Assembly (NCBI RefSeq): GCF_000739615.1
Contig: NZ_BATP01000001.1
Coordinates: forward strand, 113,809-177,808
From: Haloferula sp. BvORR071
Lineage (GTDB): Bacteria; Verrucomicrobiota; Verrucomicrobiia; Verrucomicrobiales; Akkermansiaceae
Direction of reading: 5' to 3'
DNA length: 64,000 bases
The notes below the pieces were generated by a model. The model was not told the DNA's origin. It saw only the letters and a program-made list of their open reading frames with translations, and ran no database searches. Position 1 is the stretch's first letter. Each line of letters starts with the position of its first letter. Positions 50,901 through 58,789 of the stretch are shown here, in pieces. A program made the translations under genes and the position numbers.

Positions 50901-51000
50901 CACGGTGAACGGCAAACCGGCAGAAACCTTCAGTGCGGATGAGGTGGTCGTCCGTGAATTCCCCGCCCGCGTCATCATTTCATTCCAAGTTTCGCCATGA
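47926..51000 (+). CDS. large carbohydrate-active enzyme with F5/8C domain and (alpha/alpha)6 barrel
   Basis: The 1024-residue protein has no signal peptide. Residues 1-150 are a carbohydrate-binding-like beta domain (DDFSALDGWRAFASGEAEL). Residues 165-285 resemble an F5/8-type C (discoidin) domain (VCIDFHASREYGGVVIDWMP, RRAFTVEASDDNVQWRKLHV). A beta-sandwich follows. Residues 560-930 form a six-hairpin barrel (TRSWIRDGVIMGAALLRVGE, VHSYWDDFWALRGLIDAAAI), as in clan GH-L or GH94-like enzymes. Catalytic residues cannot be assigned surely. Its stop overlaps the next gene, a GH94 phosphorylase, by ATGA, so they probably act on the same glucan in the cytoplasm. Confidence 0.7.
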   Translation: MKESVLDDFSALDGWRAFASGEAELRLSVENGALRLDFDFHGGGGFVVARKEFARRMPIDYAFTFRVRGQAPKNKLEFKLADPSGKNVWRWQEDEFDFRDTPRELHLHGSGIDFAWGPTGGGPIHHLGAIEFVLSAGPGGKGTVWIDHFRFQDRTLRKKPRITTSSSARGCSPADLLSPRPKAGWRAETEDERPWVCIDFHASREYGGVVIDWMPRPARRAFTVEASDDNVQWRKLHVANDARGARSFIHLAVTRSRFLRIVFEVPCPGVKRLSVQSFAFSRSLIETFHAIAAVSTRGFYPRYLSREQSYWTCAGSPDGHICALINEEGMVEPGKGSFSLEPFLRKDGELITWADARRSVSMEKDGVPIPSSNWSLDGLKLKITAFATGSLAESVLFIRYRVTNDTEDACRVKLFVAARPFQVNPPWQEWNQLGGVSKINKLAWKHGTLWVNGDKAVVPLSKPSTVGMATFEQGSVAEHLAAGTMPEQIEVTDEFGFASAAMGFNLNLPAGASREVFVAVPFAPKNTPRQAAGIADFDGAEQFDEALRVLEERLHTMRFRLPAGYARDAAETFKTAAGQILINRDGPALQPGPRRYTRSWIRDGVIMGAALLRVGEAAALPEFMRWFAPFQRPSGFVPCCVDRNGPDWLVEHDSHGQLIYGVRECFRFSGDLSLLKEMWPHVRKAARFIGRLRARRMTPEYLAQDKNDRYGLLPESASHEGYLAHPVHSYWDDFWALRGLIDAAAIAARLGKKKDAEAFDDLAKAFRKSLRASIRMVIAKKKLSYIPGSVEWADFDPTATSNAISLLQAADDVPAEQLDAMFDLFVHDFRRKHSGEMEWNNYTAYEIRIIGALVRLGKRAEACELLERYLDDRRPLRWNQWPEISWRDPRSPGHLGDVPHTWIASEYMLAFASLFAWERESDDALVLASGLPAGWLASKTGVAVKALRTWYGPLDLTMKLGFELRADIGGSLQLPRGGFVLRPPCPAPIRSVTVNGKPAETFSADEVVVREFPARVIISFQVSP

Positions 51001-54000
51001 GAATCGAACCCATGCTCCCGGCACCGCACGCGCGCTTGCTGTCGAACGGCCGCTACTACACTTTCATCACTGCCGCTGGCACCGGCCAATCGCGGCGCTA
51101 CGGCCATGTGGTGGACCGCTGGCACGGTGATCCGGTGGAGGATGCCCAAGGCCAGTTCATCTACCTGCGTGATCTTGATAGCGGCAAGTTCTGGTCAGTG
51201 GCAATGCAGCCGGTGAAAAGCGAATTCACGGGATACCAGTCCTCTGACCAACCCGGGTGCTTCCGGATCATCAGCGAGGCGCATGGCGTCCGCGCGCAAT
51301 TGGATATCGCGGTTTCGCCCACAGATGATCTTGAAGTACGACGCTTGCAGTTGACCAACCTTGAGCCCCGGCCAAGGCGGATCGAAGTGACCAGCTTTCT
51401 GGAAGCGGTGCTCACTTGGCAGGGGGCGGATATTGGGCATCCTGCGTTCTCGAAGCTTTTCGTGCAGACTTCCTACGACGCAGCGAGCTCAGCCCTTGTT
51501 GCTGAGCGTCGCCCTCGCGGAGCCGATGAAACCTGGCCCTGCCTGTTCCACTCGCTGTCCGGGGCGACGGCTTCCTCGTGGGAGAGCGATCGTCTGCGCT
51601 TCCTGGGCCGGGGCCGGTCGGCCGCATCCCCGCCGGCTCTTGAGGTAACCGAACTCTCGAAGTCGGTTGGCAATGTGCTCGACCCCTGCCTGAGCCTCCG
51701 CACCATGGTGGAACTTGCACCGGAGGCTGAGACTGTTCTCGGCTTCGTCACTGGCATCGCGGAGTCCAAGAAGGATGGCCTGAACTTCGCAGCGAAGTAC
51801 CGCGAAGTCGCGGCGGTCGATCGTGTGTTGACTGATGCGGTGGCAGCGGAAGAGACGCGCCATTCGGAGCTGGGACTCGACACCTCTACTGCGTCGAAGT
51901 TCCAAGCGATTGCCGCGGCGATGCACTATGGTCATCGGAGTTTGGTCCCGGCACCTGCCGCCCTTGAGGGAGGCAAGCTGCCATCCATACCCCGTGACCG
52001 GCCAACGATAGTCCTTTGTGACGGGTGGAGCGCGGAGGCCACGCAAGAAGCCCTCAAGGCCCGCGGCTACTGGGGCGCCAAGGGCTTCTACACGAATTTC
52101 GTCGTGCTCGACGATAGCGGAAAAACCCCGGAAGGCTTGGACGACCGGGTGTTCACCTTTTCCGCGAAGGACATGTCCGACAAGGACCGGGCGATGCTGT
52201 TTGCAGTCGCCACGCTGGTGGTGCGCGGAAGCCTGCCGGATGTGACCAGCAACCACGCTCCGTCTGCTCCGGTAGAGATCCTGAGCGGCGAGGGTGGGGG
52301 TGGGGAGCGAAATTGGGAGGAGCTTCGCTTCTTCAATGGCTACGGTGGCTTCAGTGACGACGGCGAGTATGTGATCCGCCTACCTCGCGGTGGTGCTCGC
52401 CCGCCGATGCCGTGGATCAATGTGGTGGCGAACGAGGCCGCCGGATTCCTGGTCAGCGAGAGTGGTGCCGGCTGCACGTGGACGCGCAATAGCCAAGCAA
52501 ATCGCCTGACGCCCTGGTCGAATGAGCCTGCCACCGACCCGCACGGCGAGGCCTTCTATCTGCGCGATGAAAGCAGCGGCGAGGTCTGGTGTCCTATGCC
52601 GGGACCGGTGCCCGCTGGCGTTGACTTCGAAGTCCGCCACGGTCATGGCGCAACACGTTTTCTGTCTTCATGCAAGGACATCGAGCAGGAGACAACCATG
52701 GGGGTGCCGCGCCACGACCCTGTGAAGATCGTGATCGTGCGGCTGACCAACCGTTCCTCCAAAGAAAAGCGCCTGTCCTTCACCGCCTACCAGCGCTTGG
52801 TGATGGGGACCTTGCCGGAACGGCCAAGCCTGATCGTCACGAGCCGAGCGGCGGATGGAAGCTTGCGCGCAGTGAATCGTGGCGCCGGAGATTTCCGTGG
52901 TGGCATTGCCTTCTCCGCCCTGGCCATTGGTGGTGCAGCGACGGCGGCGAGCGGGTTCTCCTGCGATCGTCTAGAGTTCCTCGGACACCACGGTAATCCG
53001 GCGAATCCTGCTGCCCTCCGGGGTGGCGGTGAACTCGGTGGTGCTTGTGGGGCCGGGCTTGATCCCTGCTTTGTGCAGAAGTCGGACTTCACCTTGCCCG
53101 CTGGCGGAACGGTGGAGTGCGTCGTTCTGTTAGGCGAGACGATGTCGGAAACAGCCGCAGCTGAGCTGATCGCCCGCTATCGTGATGCCAGTGCCGCGCG
53201 TGCGGCCATCGCGGAGATGCAGGACTTCTGGAAGTCCCTCTCCAGCGGCGTGCAAGTCCGCACACCTTCGCCGGTGATGGACCTGATGGTGAATGCCTGG
53301 CTGCCTTACCAGACGCTCTGCTGCCGGATGTGGGCGCGCTCCGCCTTCTATCAATCCAGCGGAGCTTTCGGCTACCGCGACCAGCTTCAGGACTCGGGCG
53401 CTCTGCTCGCACTCGATCCCTCCTTTGCGCGGCGCCAGATCCTCCTGCACGCCAGCCAGCAGTTCGTCGAAGGGGACGTGCTTCACTGGTGGCACGCCGA
53501 GCCGATCGGCCGCGGTCTGCGCACGCGTTTCTCCGACGACCTGCTGTGGCTGCCACTCCTCACGCGCGACTATCTGCGTGCCACGGGAGACACGGCGATT
53601 CTTGATGAAATCCTGCCCTATCTGAAGGCTCCGCTCTTGGCGGATGGTCATGATGAGACCTACCTCACCCCCGAGCCAGCGGGTGAAGATGGCAGCGTCT
53701 ACGACCACTGCTGCCGGACGATCGACCGATCCCTGGTTACCGGTACCCACGGTCTGCCGCTGATGGGAACCGGTGATTGGAATGACGGTATGAGTCGCGT
53801 CGGCCGCGAGGGCCGGGGGGAGAGTGTGTGGGTTGGCTTCTTCCTCTATCGGATCTTGGGTGAGTTCGCACCGATCTGTGAAAGCCGCGGCGATAGCGCT
53901 CGCGCGACCCGCTACCGCGAGCACCGGGAGAAACTCGGTGAAGCGCTCAATGCCGGTGGCTGGGATGGCGAGTGGTACCGGCGTGCCTACTATGACAACG

Positions 54001-54758
54001 GTGCGCCGCTGGGCTCGAAGGAGAGCGACGAGTGCAAGATCGACACCTTGGCGCAGTCGTGGGCCATCATCTCCAAGGCTGCTCCCGCCGACCGCGCCAA
54101 TCTGGCGATGGCGGCGATGGAACGCCAGCTGGTGTCGGAGAAGGAGGGGCTCATCCGCCTGCTTACGCCGCCTTTCGTCAACACCCCGAACGATCCAGGC
54201 TACATCAAAGGCTATGTCGCCGGGGTCCGTGAGAATGGCGGCCAGTATACCCATGCCGCGTGCTGGGCGGTGCAGTCGGTCGCGGAGCACGGTGAGAATG
54301 ATCGGGCACTGCGTCTATGGGAGATGCTCGCGCCCATCTCCCATTCGCTGACCCAATCAGCAGCGGATCTCTACAAGGTCGAGCCGTATGCGGTGGCCGC
54401 AGACGTCTATGGGGCTCCGCCTCACATTGGTCGCGGCGGCTGGACTTGGTATACGGGCTCCTCCGGCTGGATGTACCGCGTTGCGGTGGAGTCGATCCTC
54501 GGCGTGAGGGTGGAGAATGGCTCAACCTTGGTGATCAAGCCCTGCATCCCGGACGACTGGCCTGAGTTCAGTATCGACGGTCGCTTGGCGAATGGCTCGG
54601 CAAGCTATCGACTCACGGTCGAGAATCCCACGGGCAAGACCGGGAAGGTGATCTCGGCGACGCTGGATGGTGTGCCTGTGGAGCTGTCCGGGGACGCCGC
54701 GAGGGTCCAGCTCTCCGGTTCAAAGACTCCTCACGAAGTGCGTGTGGTGCTAGGCTGA
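50997..54758 (+). CDS. GH94-family glycoside phosphorylase, NdvB C-terminal-like
   Basis: The 1253-residue product starts LPAPHARLLSNGRYYTFITA and YGHVVDRWHGDPVEDAQGQF, the GH94 N-terminal pattern also seen in cyclic beta-1,2-glucan synthase. After two large beta-sandwich regions the catalytic barrel has YRDQLQDSGALLALDP, VLHWWHAEPIGRGLRTRFSD, and the acid Asp in GTGDWNDGMSRVGREGRGES (about residue 926). A C-terminal sandwich closes it. The glycosyltransferase and membrane parts of NdvB are absent, so this is a phosphorylase. Length and pattern fit 1,2-beta-oligoglucan phosphorylases, but cellobiose-type specificity is possible. It yields sugar phosphate, matching the phosphorolytic theme of the cluster. 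Confidence 0.85.
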   Translation: MRIEPMLPAPHARLLSNGRYYTFITAAGTGQSRRYGHVVDRWHGDPVEDAQGQFIYLRDLDSGKFWSVAMQPVKSEFTGYQSSDQPGCFRIISEAHGVRAQLDIAVSPTDDLEVRRLQLTNLEPRPRRIEVTSFLEAVLTWQGADIGHPAFSKLFVQTSYDAASSALVAERRPRGADETWPCLFHSLSGATASSWESDRLRFLGRGRSAASPPALEVTELSKSVGNVLDPCLSLRTMVELAPEAETVLGFVTGIAESKKDGLNFAAKYREVAAVDRVLTDAVAAEETRHSELGLDTSTASKFQAIAAAMHYGHRSLVPAPAALEGGKLPSIPRDRPTIVLCDGWSAEATQEALKARGYWGAKGFYTNFVVLDDSGKTPEGLDDRVFTFSAKDMSDKDRAMLFAVATLVVRGSLPDVTSNHAPSAPVEILSGEGGGGERNWEELRFFNGYGGFSDDGEYVIRLPRGGARPPMPWINVVANEAAGFLVSESGAGCTWTRNSQANRLTPWSNEPATDPHGEAFYLRDESSGEVWCPMPGPVPAGVDFEVRHGHGATRFLSSCKDIEQETTMGVPRHDPVKIVIVRLTNRSSKEKRLSFTAYQRLVMGTLPERPSLIVTSRAADGSLRAVNRGAGDFRGGIAFSALAIGGAATAASGFSCDRLEFLGHHGNPANPAALRGGGELGGACGAGLDPCFVQKSDFTLPAGGTVECVVLLGETMSETAAAELIARYRDASAARAAIAEMQDFWKSLSSGVQVRTPSPVMDLMVNAWLPYQTLCCRMWARSAFYQSSGAFGYRDQLQDSGALLALDPSFARRQILLHASQQFVEGDVLHWWHAEPIGRGLRTRFSDDLLWLPLLTRDYLRATGDTAILDEILPYLKAPLLADGHDETYLTPEPAGEDGSVYDHCCRTIDRSLVTGTHGLPLMGTGDWNDGMSRVGREGRGESVWVGFFLYRILGEFAPICESRGDSARATRYREHREKLGEALNAGGWDGEWYRRAYYDNGAPLGSKESDECKIDTLAQSWAIISKAAPADRANLAMAAMERQLVSEKEGLIRLLTPPFVNTPNDPGYIKGYVAGVRENGGQYTHAACWAVQSVAEHGENDRALRLWEMLAPISHSLTQSAADLYKVEPYAVAADVYGAPPHIGRGGWTWYTGSSGWMYRVAVESILGVRVENGSTLVIKPCIPDDWPEFSIDGRLANGSASYRLTVENPTGKTGKVISATLDGVPVELSGDAARVQLSGSKTPHEVRVVLG

Positions 54759-54763
54759 AAGAC

Positions 54764-54797
54764 GGGAGCCCCGCCTGCTTAGGCGGGGCTTCGCTCC
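54764..54797. terminator. bidirectional terminator hairpin between convergent genes
   Basis: AGCCCCGCCT (54767-54776) pairs with AGGCGGGGCT (54781-54790), extended by GGGAG/CTCCC outside. It lies just past the GH94 stop and contains the stop codon of the convergent ABC transporter gene (54779-54781), so it can serve both transcripts. There is no long T-run. Confidence 0.65.
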
Positions 54798-56479
54798 CGC
54801 CACTTCCAGCTCCCGTCGGCGAGAAGATCCAGCACCGCATCGAATTCCTCCGGCGCAGACTTGCCATTGCCGAAGACGATGGCGGCGATGTTCCGGCGTG
54901 CGATCGCGTTGCGGACCACCTTGAACTCCTCGGCATCCAGTGCGGAATCGAGGTGATCGAGGAAGATGTAGCGTGGCTTCGCAAGGAGCGCCCGGGCCAC
55001 CGCAAGCAGTTGGCCTTCCCCGAAGCTGAGTTCGTCGGCCCAACGGAGCGACTCATCGAACTTGCCTTCGTTCGCCATGGGGATCTCCAGGCCGAGTTCC
55101 TTGAATACCGTGAGGATCTCACTGTCGGAGGGAACGTCGGTCGTTTTGGGCGGGGTCAGCAATTCGCGCAGCGTGCCGGGCGGCAGATAAGGCTGCTCTA
55201 ACAGGAATGAAATGCTCCCTGATGGTGGTCGCAGGATGCTGCCGCTACCCGAGTCATTTAGGCCCGCCGTGGCACTGAAGAGTGCCTCCTTCGCCAACTG
55301 GTTGGGACCGGTGACGAGAACGTCTTGATGAGGTGCCAGAAGGACATTCAGGTCCTTCAGGACCACGCGCCCATCCTTGTCGGAGACGAGGAGACAGAGC
55401 GCGGTGTACTCGATCTTGTCGCCCGTCATTTTGCAGTCCAGGCACGAGCGCTCGTCGCGTGCTATCGCTTGCTCGGAGGCATCCACCAGCTCGCTGAGCC
55501 GTGTGACGACCGAGGCGTAGGAGGAGATCGACTGGAATTGGGTCACCACCAGTGAAAAGGCACCGACCAGGGTCGCGAAGGCCATGGTCGATTGGCCGAT
55601 CACGCCGAACTCGACGCCCCCTGCGATGAACATCGGAGCGACAATGAGCGGCGGGATCAACTGGATCATGTAGTTGTAGCCATTGGTGAAGAAATTCAGA
55701 TTACGGTTCACCGCGATGATCTTGCGGAAGTTGCCGACAAGCTGGTCGACGCGGGCGATAAGCCTCTCGCGCATCCGGCGCTCGTCCCGGGCAAAGGCGA
55801 GGCCTTCGGCTTCCTGGTGAACGTAGATGAGTTCGGAGCGGAAGTCGGCTTCACGGTCGGCTTGCTGGTAGTTCAGGCGGATCAAAGGCCTGCCCAGAAA
55901 GAAGGTCAGCGCGGAGCCAATGCCAGCGTAGAGAATCGCGACGACGAAGAGAAGGGGATTGATTGACCACAACACGCTCGAAAACGAGATCGCGGTGAAA
56001 GTCCCGCTGAAGATCATCAGCAGAAACGAAAGCGTGGTGGTCGTGAGCGCGCGGATGTCCTCCGTCATCCGCTGGTCGGGATTGGTAATGGCCCCGGCCT
56101 CCTTCATGTGGAGGTAGACTCGCTTCGAAAGGTAGTTCTTCACCACTTCCTGGGTCTGCCATTCGCGCCAGAGAAGGGCGAGGCGTTCCTCGGCGTTGCG
56201 AAAAAATACGGCAACCACCGTAGAGCCGGCGAATACCGCCACATAGAGCCAGCCTTGGCGAACGAAGTCGGCGTGGTCGCGCTTCTCAATGGCCGAGAAG
56301 AAATCGCGGCCGACGTAGCTGTTCAGCACGTTCATTCCATTGATCCCGAGCATCAGGATCAAGAGCGCCGCGGCCAGCCATTTGGCTTTTTTGCCCTCCT
56401 CGGAGCGAAGGAAACGACGCACCACGCGCCGCAGGCGCCTCAGGGTCTGGCGGGAATTGGGAACTGCTTTGTCGGGCAT
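54779..56479 (-). CDS. ABC transporter, YddA/SbmA-like fused protein with degenerate ATPase
   Basis: The 566-residue protein has an N-terminal membrane domain of the YddA/SbmA/ABCD type (LNSYVGRDFFSAIEKRDHAD, LLWREWQTQEVVKNYLSKRV, NPDQRMTEDIRALTTTTLSF). A C-terminal nucleotide-binding domain follows. The signature LSFGEGQLLAVARALL (about residue 481) is intact. The Walker A position reads VTGPNQLAKEALFSATAGL (about residue 388), without the Gly-Lys-Ser/Thr. Walker B reads YIFLDHLDSALD, with His where the catalytic Glu should be. The protein therefore probably binds but does not hydrolyse ATP, or works as a pseudo-ATPase transporter. Relatives move vitamin B12, peptides or acyl-CoA. No partner ATPase gene is nearby. 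Confidence 0.82.
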   Translation of the reverse strand: MPDKAVPNSRQTLRRLRRVVRRFLRSEEGKKAKWLAAALLILMLGINGMNVLNSYVGRDFFSAIEKRDHADFVRQGWLYVAVFAGSTVVAVFFRNAEERLALLWREWQTQEVVKNYLSKRVYLHMKEAGAITNPDQRMTEDIRALTTTTLSFLLMIFSGTFTAISFSSVLWSINPLLFVVAILYAGIGSALTFFLGRPLIRLNYQQADREADFRSELIYVHQEAEGLAFARDERRMRERLIARVDQLVGNFRKIIAVNRNLNFFTNGYNYMIQLIPPLIVAPMFIAGGVEFGVIGQSTMAFATLVGAFSLVVTQFQSISSYASVVTRLSELVDASEQAIARDERSCLDCKMTGDKIEYTALCLLVSDKDGRVVLKDLNVLLAPHQDVLVTGPNQLAKEALFSATAGLNDSGSGSILRPPSGSISFLLEQPYLPPGTLRELLTPPKTTDVPSDSEILTVFKELGLEIPMANEGKFDESLRWADELSFGEGQLLAVARALLAKPRYIFLDHLDSALDAEEFKVVRNAIARRNIAAIVFGNGKSAPEEFDAVLDLLADGSWKWRERSPA

Positions 56480-56572
56480 GTCGCAGGGCTGACCGGCGGG
56501 TTTTGGTGGAGCCTAACCACTTGCCCCCATCACGCCATCCAAAATGCGGAGTGCCCGTCCCGCGCTACCCGG

Positions 56573-57505
56573 TCAGTCCTTCTCCAGTTCCGCGCGGATT
56601 TTCTGCAACTCGGCGCGGCGCTCGTCACCGATGTCCGGGAACTTCAGCTTGAGGCGCTCCAAGACCATGCAGATAGTTTCCGAGATCGCGAGTCGTGCGA
56701 ACCACTTGTTGTCGGAGGGAATCACGAACCAAGGCGCATGCTCGGTGCTGGTGTGATTCAGCATGTCCTCGAAGGCCTGCTGGTAGTCATCCCACAGGGC
56801 ACGCTCCTTGAAGTCGGCCACGGAGAACTTCCAGTTCTTCTTCGGTTCGTCGATGCGGGCGATAAAGCGCTTCTTCTGCTCCTCCCTGGAAAGATTGAGG
56901 AAGAACTTGATCGGGATGATGCCATTGCTGGTGAGGTATTTCTCGAAGCGGTTGATCTCGCGGTAGCGCCGCTTCCAGAAGCCCTTTCCGCCGGGCTTGC
57001 CGGGCAGGTTCTGTTTGGCGAGGAACTCGGGGTGGATCTTCACCGCGAGCACCTCCTCGTAGTAGGAGCGGTTGAAGATGCCGATCATTCCGCGGGCGGG
57101 AATCATCTTGGCGGCGCGCCACAGATACTCATGGTCTAGGTCCTCCGAGGAGGGGGCCTTGAAGCTGGTCACGTGGCAGCCCTGTGGGTTGATGCCGGAC
57201 ATTACATGGCGGATCGCGCCGTCCTTGCCGGCCGCGTCGATGGCCTGAAAGATGATGAGGATGCCGTAGATGTCCTGGGCATAGAGTTTCTCCTGGAGTT
57301 CCGAGAGGCGTTGGACGTTGGAGGCAACCCTCTCGAGCGCCCCCGCCTTGTCCTCGAAGCCGCCGGTGAAATCGGGATCGTAGTCCTTCTTCAGCGAGAT
57401 CTGATGATCGGGGGGGACAATGATATCCCGCAGCTTGAATTCGACGCGGTCGTCATTGCCGACCTCGATCTTGATTTTCCGGTCCGGGTCCAGATCGTAT
57501 TTCAT
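56573..57505 (-). CDS. polyphosphate kinase 2 (PPK2) family protein
   Basis: The 310-residue protein has the PPK2 landmarks: Walker A IIFQAIDAAGKDGAIRHVMS (about residue 82), GCHVTSFKAPSSEDLDHEYL, IGIFNRSYYEEVLAVKIHPE, then FFLNLSREEQKKRFIARIDE and WKFSVADFKERALWDDYQQA. Single-domain PPK2 enzymes use polyphosphate to phosphorylate ADP, AMP or GDP. Class I type is suggested by the conserved D-x-x-x-x-GKDG context, but class cannot be settled by eye. It lies between the ABC transporter and a small unknown gene, all on the minus strand. Confidence 0.9.
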   Translation of the reverse strand: MKYDLDPDRKIKIEVGNDDRVEFKLRDIIVPPDHQISLKKDYDPDFTGGFEDKAGALERVASNVQRLSELQEKLYAQDIYGILIIFQAIDAAGKDGAIRHVMSGINPQGCHVTSFKAPSSEDLDHEYLWRAAKMIPARGMIGIFNRSYYEEVLAVKIHPEFLAKQNLPGKPGGKGFWKRRYREINRFEKYLTSNGIIPIKFFLNLSREEQKKRFIARIDEPKKNWKFSVADFKERALWDDYQQAFEDMLNHTSTEHAPWFVIPSDNKWFARLAISETICMVLERLKLKFPDIGDERRAELQKIRAELEKD

Positions 57506-57523
57506 GGCTGTAGCAGTTGGGGC

Positions 57524-57910
57524 TTACTTTCCTTCGAGGACCTTTTGCATTTCCTCGTCAACCGGGCTGTCGTCGGTGACGCCTGCTGGCTGGGTGCCGA
57601 CCACATTCACCTTGCTGGTGAGGTTGTCCATCAGTTCCATCACCTCGGCCATGGTGCCAAAGATGAATTCCTTGCGGCGCTCGGCCAAAGGCATCCGAAT
57701 GAACCAATGGGTGCCAAGCCAGGATCCAGAACGGCCGAGCAGGTAGTCGGCTGACTTCATCGTGGCATCCCCGGGCTCGTAGCCGTGCTGGAGGATGATG
57801 TATGGACCGTGGGTGTCCCGGGGACTGATCTCGGAGGCCAGCCGGTGCTTCGCCAAGCTGAGCAGGCGGCATGCGCTGATGTTATTCGACAGTTTGGATG
57901 CAAGGCTCAT
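57524..57910 (-). CDS. hypothetical protein, 128 aa
   Basis: The product begins MSLASKLSNNISACRLLSLA and contains a compact region YIILQHGYEPGDATMKSADY, LLGRSGSWLGTHWFIRMPLA and a helical end AEVMELMDNLTSKVNVVG, then an acidic tail. No family is recognised. It precedes PPK2 by 18 bp on the same strand and is likely co-transcribed. A second ATG near residue 51 is possible but would remove the conserved-looking centre. Confidence 0.6.
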   Translation of the reverse strand: MSLASKLSNNISACRLLSLAKHRLASEISPRDTHGPYIILQHGYEPGDATMKSADYLLGRSGSWLGTHWFIRMPLAERRKEFIFGTMAEVMELMDNLTSKVNVVGTQPAGVTDDSPVDEEMQKVLEGK

Positions 57911-57996
57911 GGCAGGGAGCTTGGGATTGGCAGGGTATTCGAGCTTCGTTGCTGTCGTAGCGCTTCAGCGCAGCCGCGATTCCAGGGGCAAGGTGG

Positions 57997-58719
57997 TTAG
58001 AAGGGATTCAGAGTGACGCTGGAAGTCCGCTTCACGGTCGATCCCGGTTTGGCGTTGAGGAACTCGGCACCCTTTTTGGCCCAGATCTCGATGTTGTTCT
58101 CCGCGCCGCCATACCACTCGTAGCTGCGCAGATTGATCGGCGAAAGCTGGTCACTGCGCTTGTCGGAGAAGGTGGCCACTGTGCCGCTGTTGTCACGCAG
58201 GCGACCGGCCACCGCGATGCTGCCGCTACCGGCCGCGCTGAGCAGGCCTGCACCCGGGACGACAAATCCCGCTGCCGTCGCGCCAGCGTTCCAATAGGCC
58301 TTCGAGGGGATCAGTTCGGTGATCGCAGTTTCGATCGTCAGGGTGTGTGGTCCCGGACTGGAAGCGATGGCCAGCTTGTTACCGGGGTAGTTGCGGATCT
58401 CGCGGGTCAGGGAAGATTTGAGCTGCCGACCGAGCTTGTTTGCGTCCTTCTCAAGCACGCCTGACTGCGTGCGGGAATTCTGGCTCTGCCACCAATCCTG
58501 CTTCGACAGGCGCGAGGTATCGACCGGCGCGATGTAGACCGAGGTGTAGTTCTTTTGGACATCGGTCTTCTCGAACTGCTTCGAGGCCCAGGTCTTCTCC
58601 AAGAAGGCTCCGCGTCCGCTGCTGGACGAGGAAGGTGCACAGGATGCGAAAAGGGCGGTGGAGACACAGGCAATCGCCATCGAGGCGCGGCGGAGTTGAG
58701 CGGGATTCATGATCGTCAT
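57997..58719 (-). CDS. DUF3313-like lipoprotein
   Basis: The 240-residue protein has a signal peptide (ASMAIACVSTALFASC) with lipobox, so it is a lipoprotein from about Cys27. Two in-frame starts (58719 and 58710) are near each other. The mature part contains NYTSVYIAPVDTSRLSKQDW, LTREIRNYPGNKLAIASSPG, HTLTIETAITELIPS and a Gly/Ala hydrophobic stretch GATAAGFVVPGAGLLSAAGS, the layout of DUF3313. Function is unknown. A motif of the five-site set lies 31 bp before the start, so it is probably in the same regulon as pckA and phosphofructokinase. Confidence 0.7.
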   Translation of the reverse strand: MTIMNPAQLRRASMAIACVSTALFASCAPSSSSSGRGAFLEKTWASKQFEKTDVQKNYTSVYIAPVDTSRLSKQDWWQSQNSRTQSGVLEKDANKLGRQLKSSLTREIRNYPGNKLAIASSPGPHTLTIETAITELIPSKAYWNAGATAAGFVVPGAGLLSAAGSGSIAVAGRLRDNSGTVATFSDKRSDQLSPINLRSYEWYGGAENNIEIWAKKGAEFLNAKPGSTVKRTSSVTLNPF

Positions 58720-58750
58720 AGGAACCTTGGACGGGAATTCAATGGGTGGC

Positions 58751-58764
58751 TATTGTACTTTGGT
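58751..58764 (-). promoter_or_regulatory. conserved motif site 4 (upstream of the DUF3313-like gene)
   Basis: On the minus strand the bases read ACCAAAGTACAATA, 31 bp before the 58719 start and directed toward it. It belongs to the five-site set. Confidence 0.65.
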
Positions 58765-58789
58765 ATAATCGGCAGAGGAGCAAGGGGGA

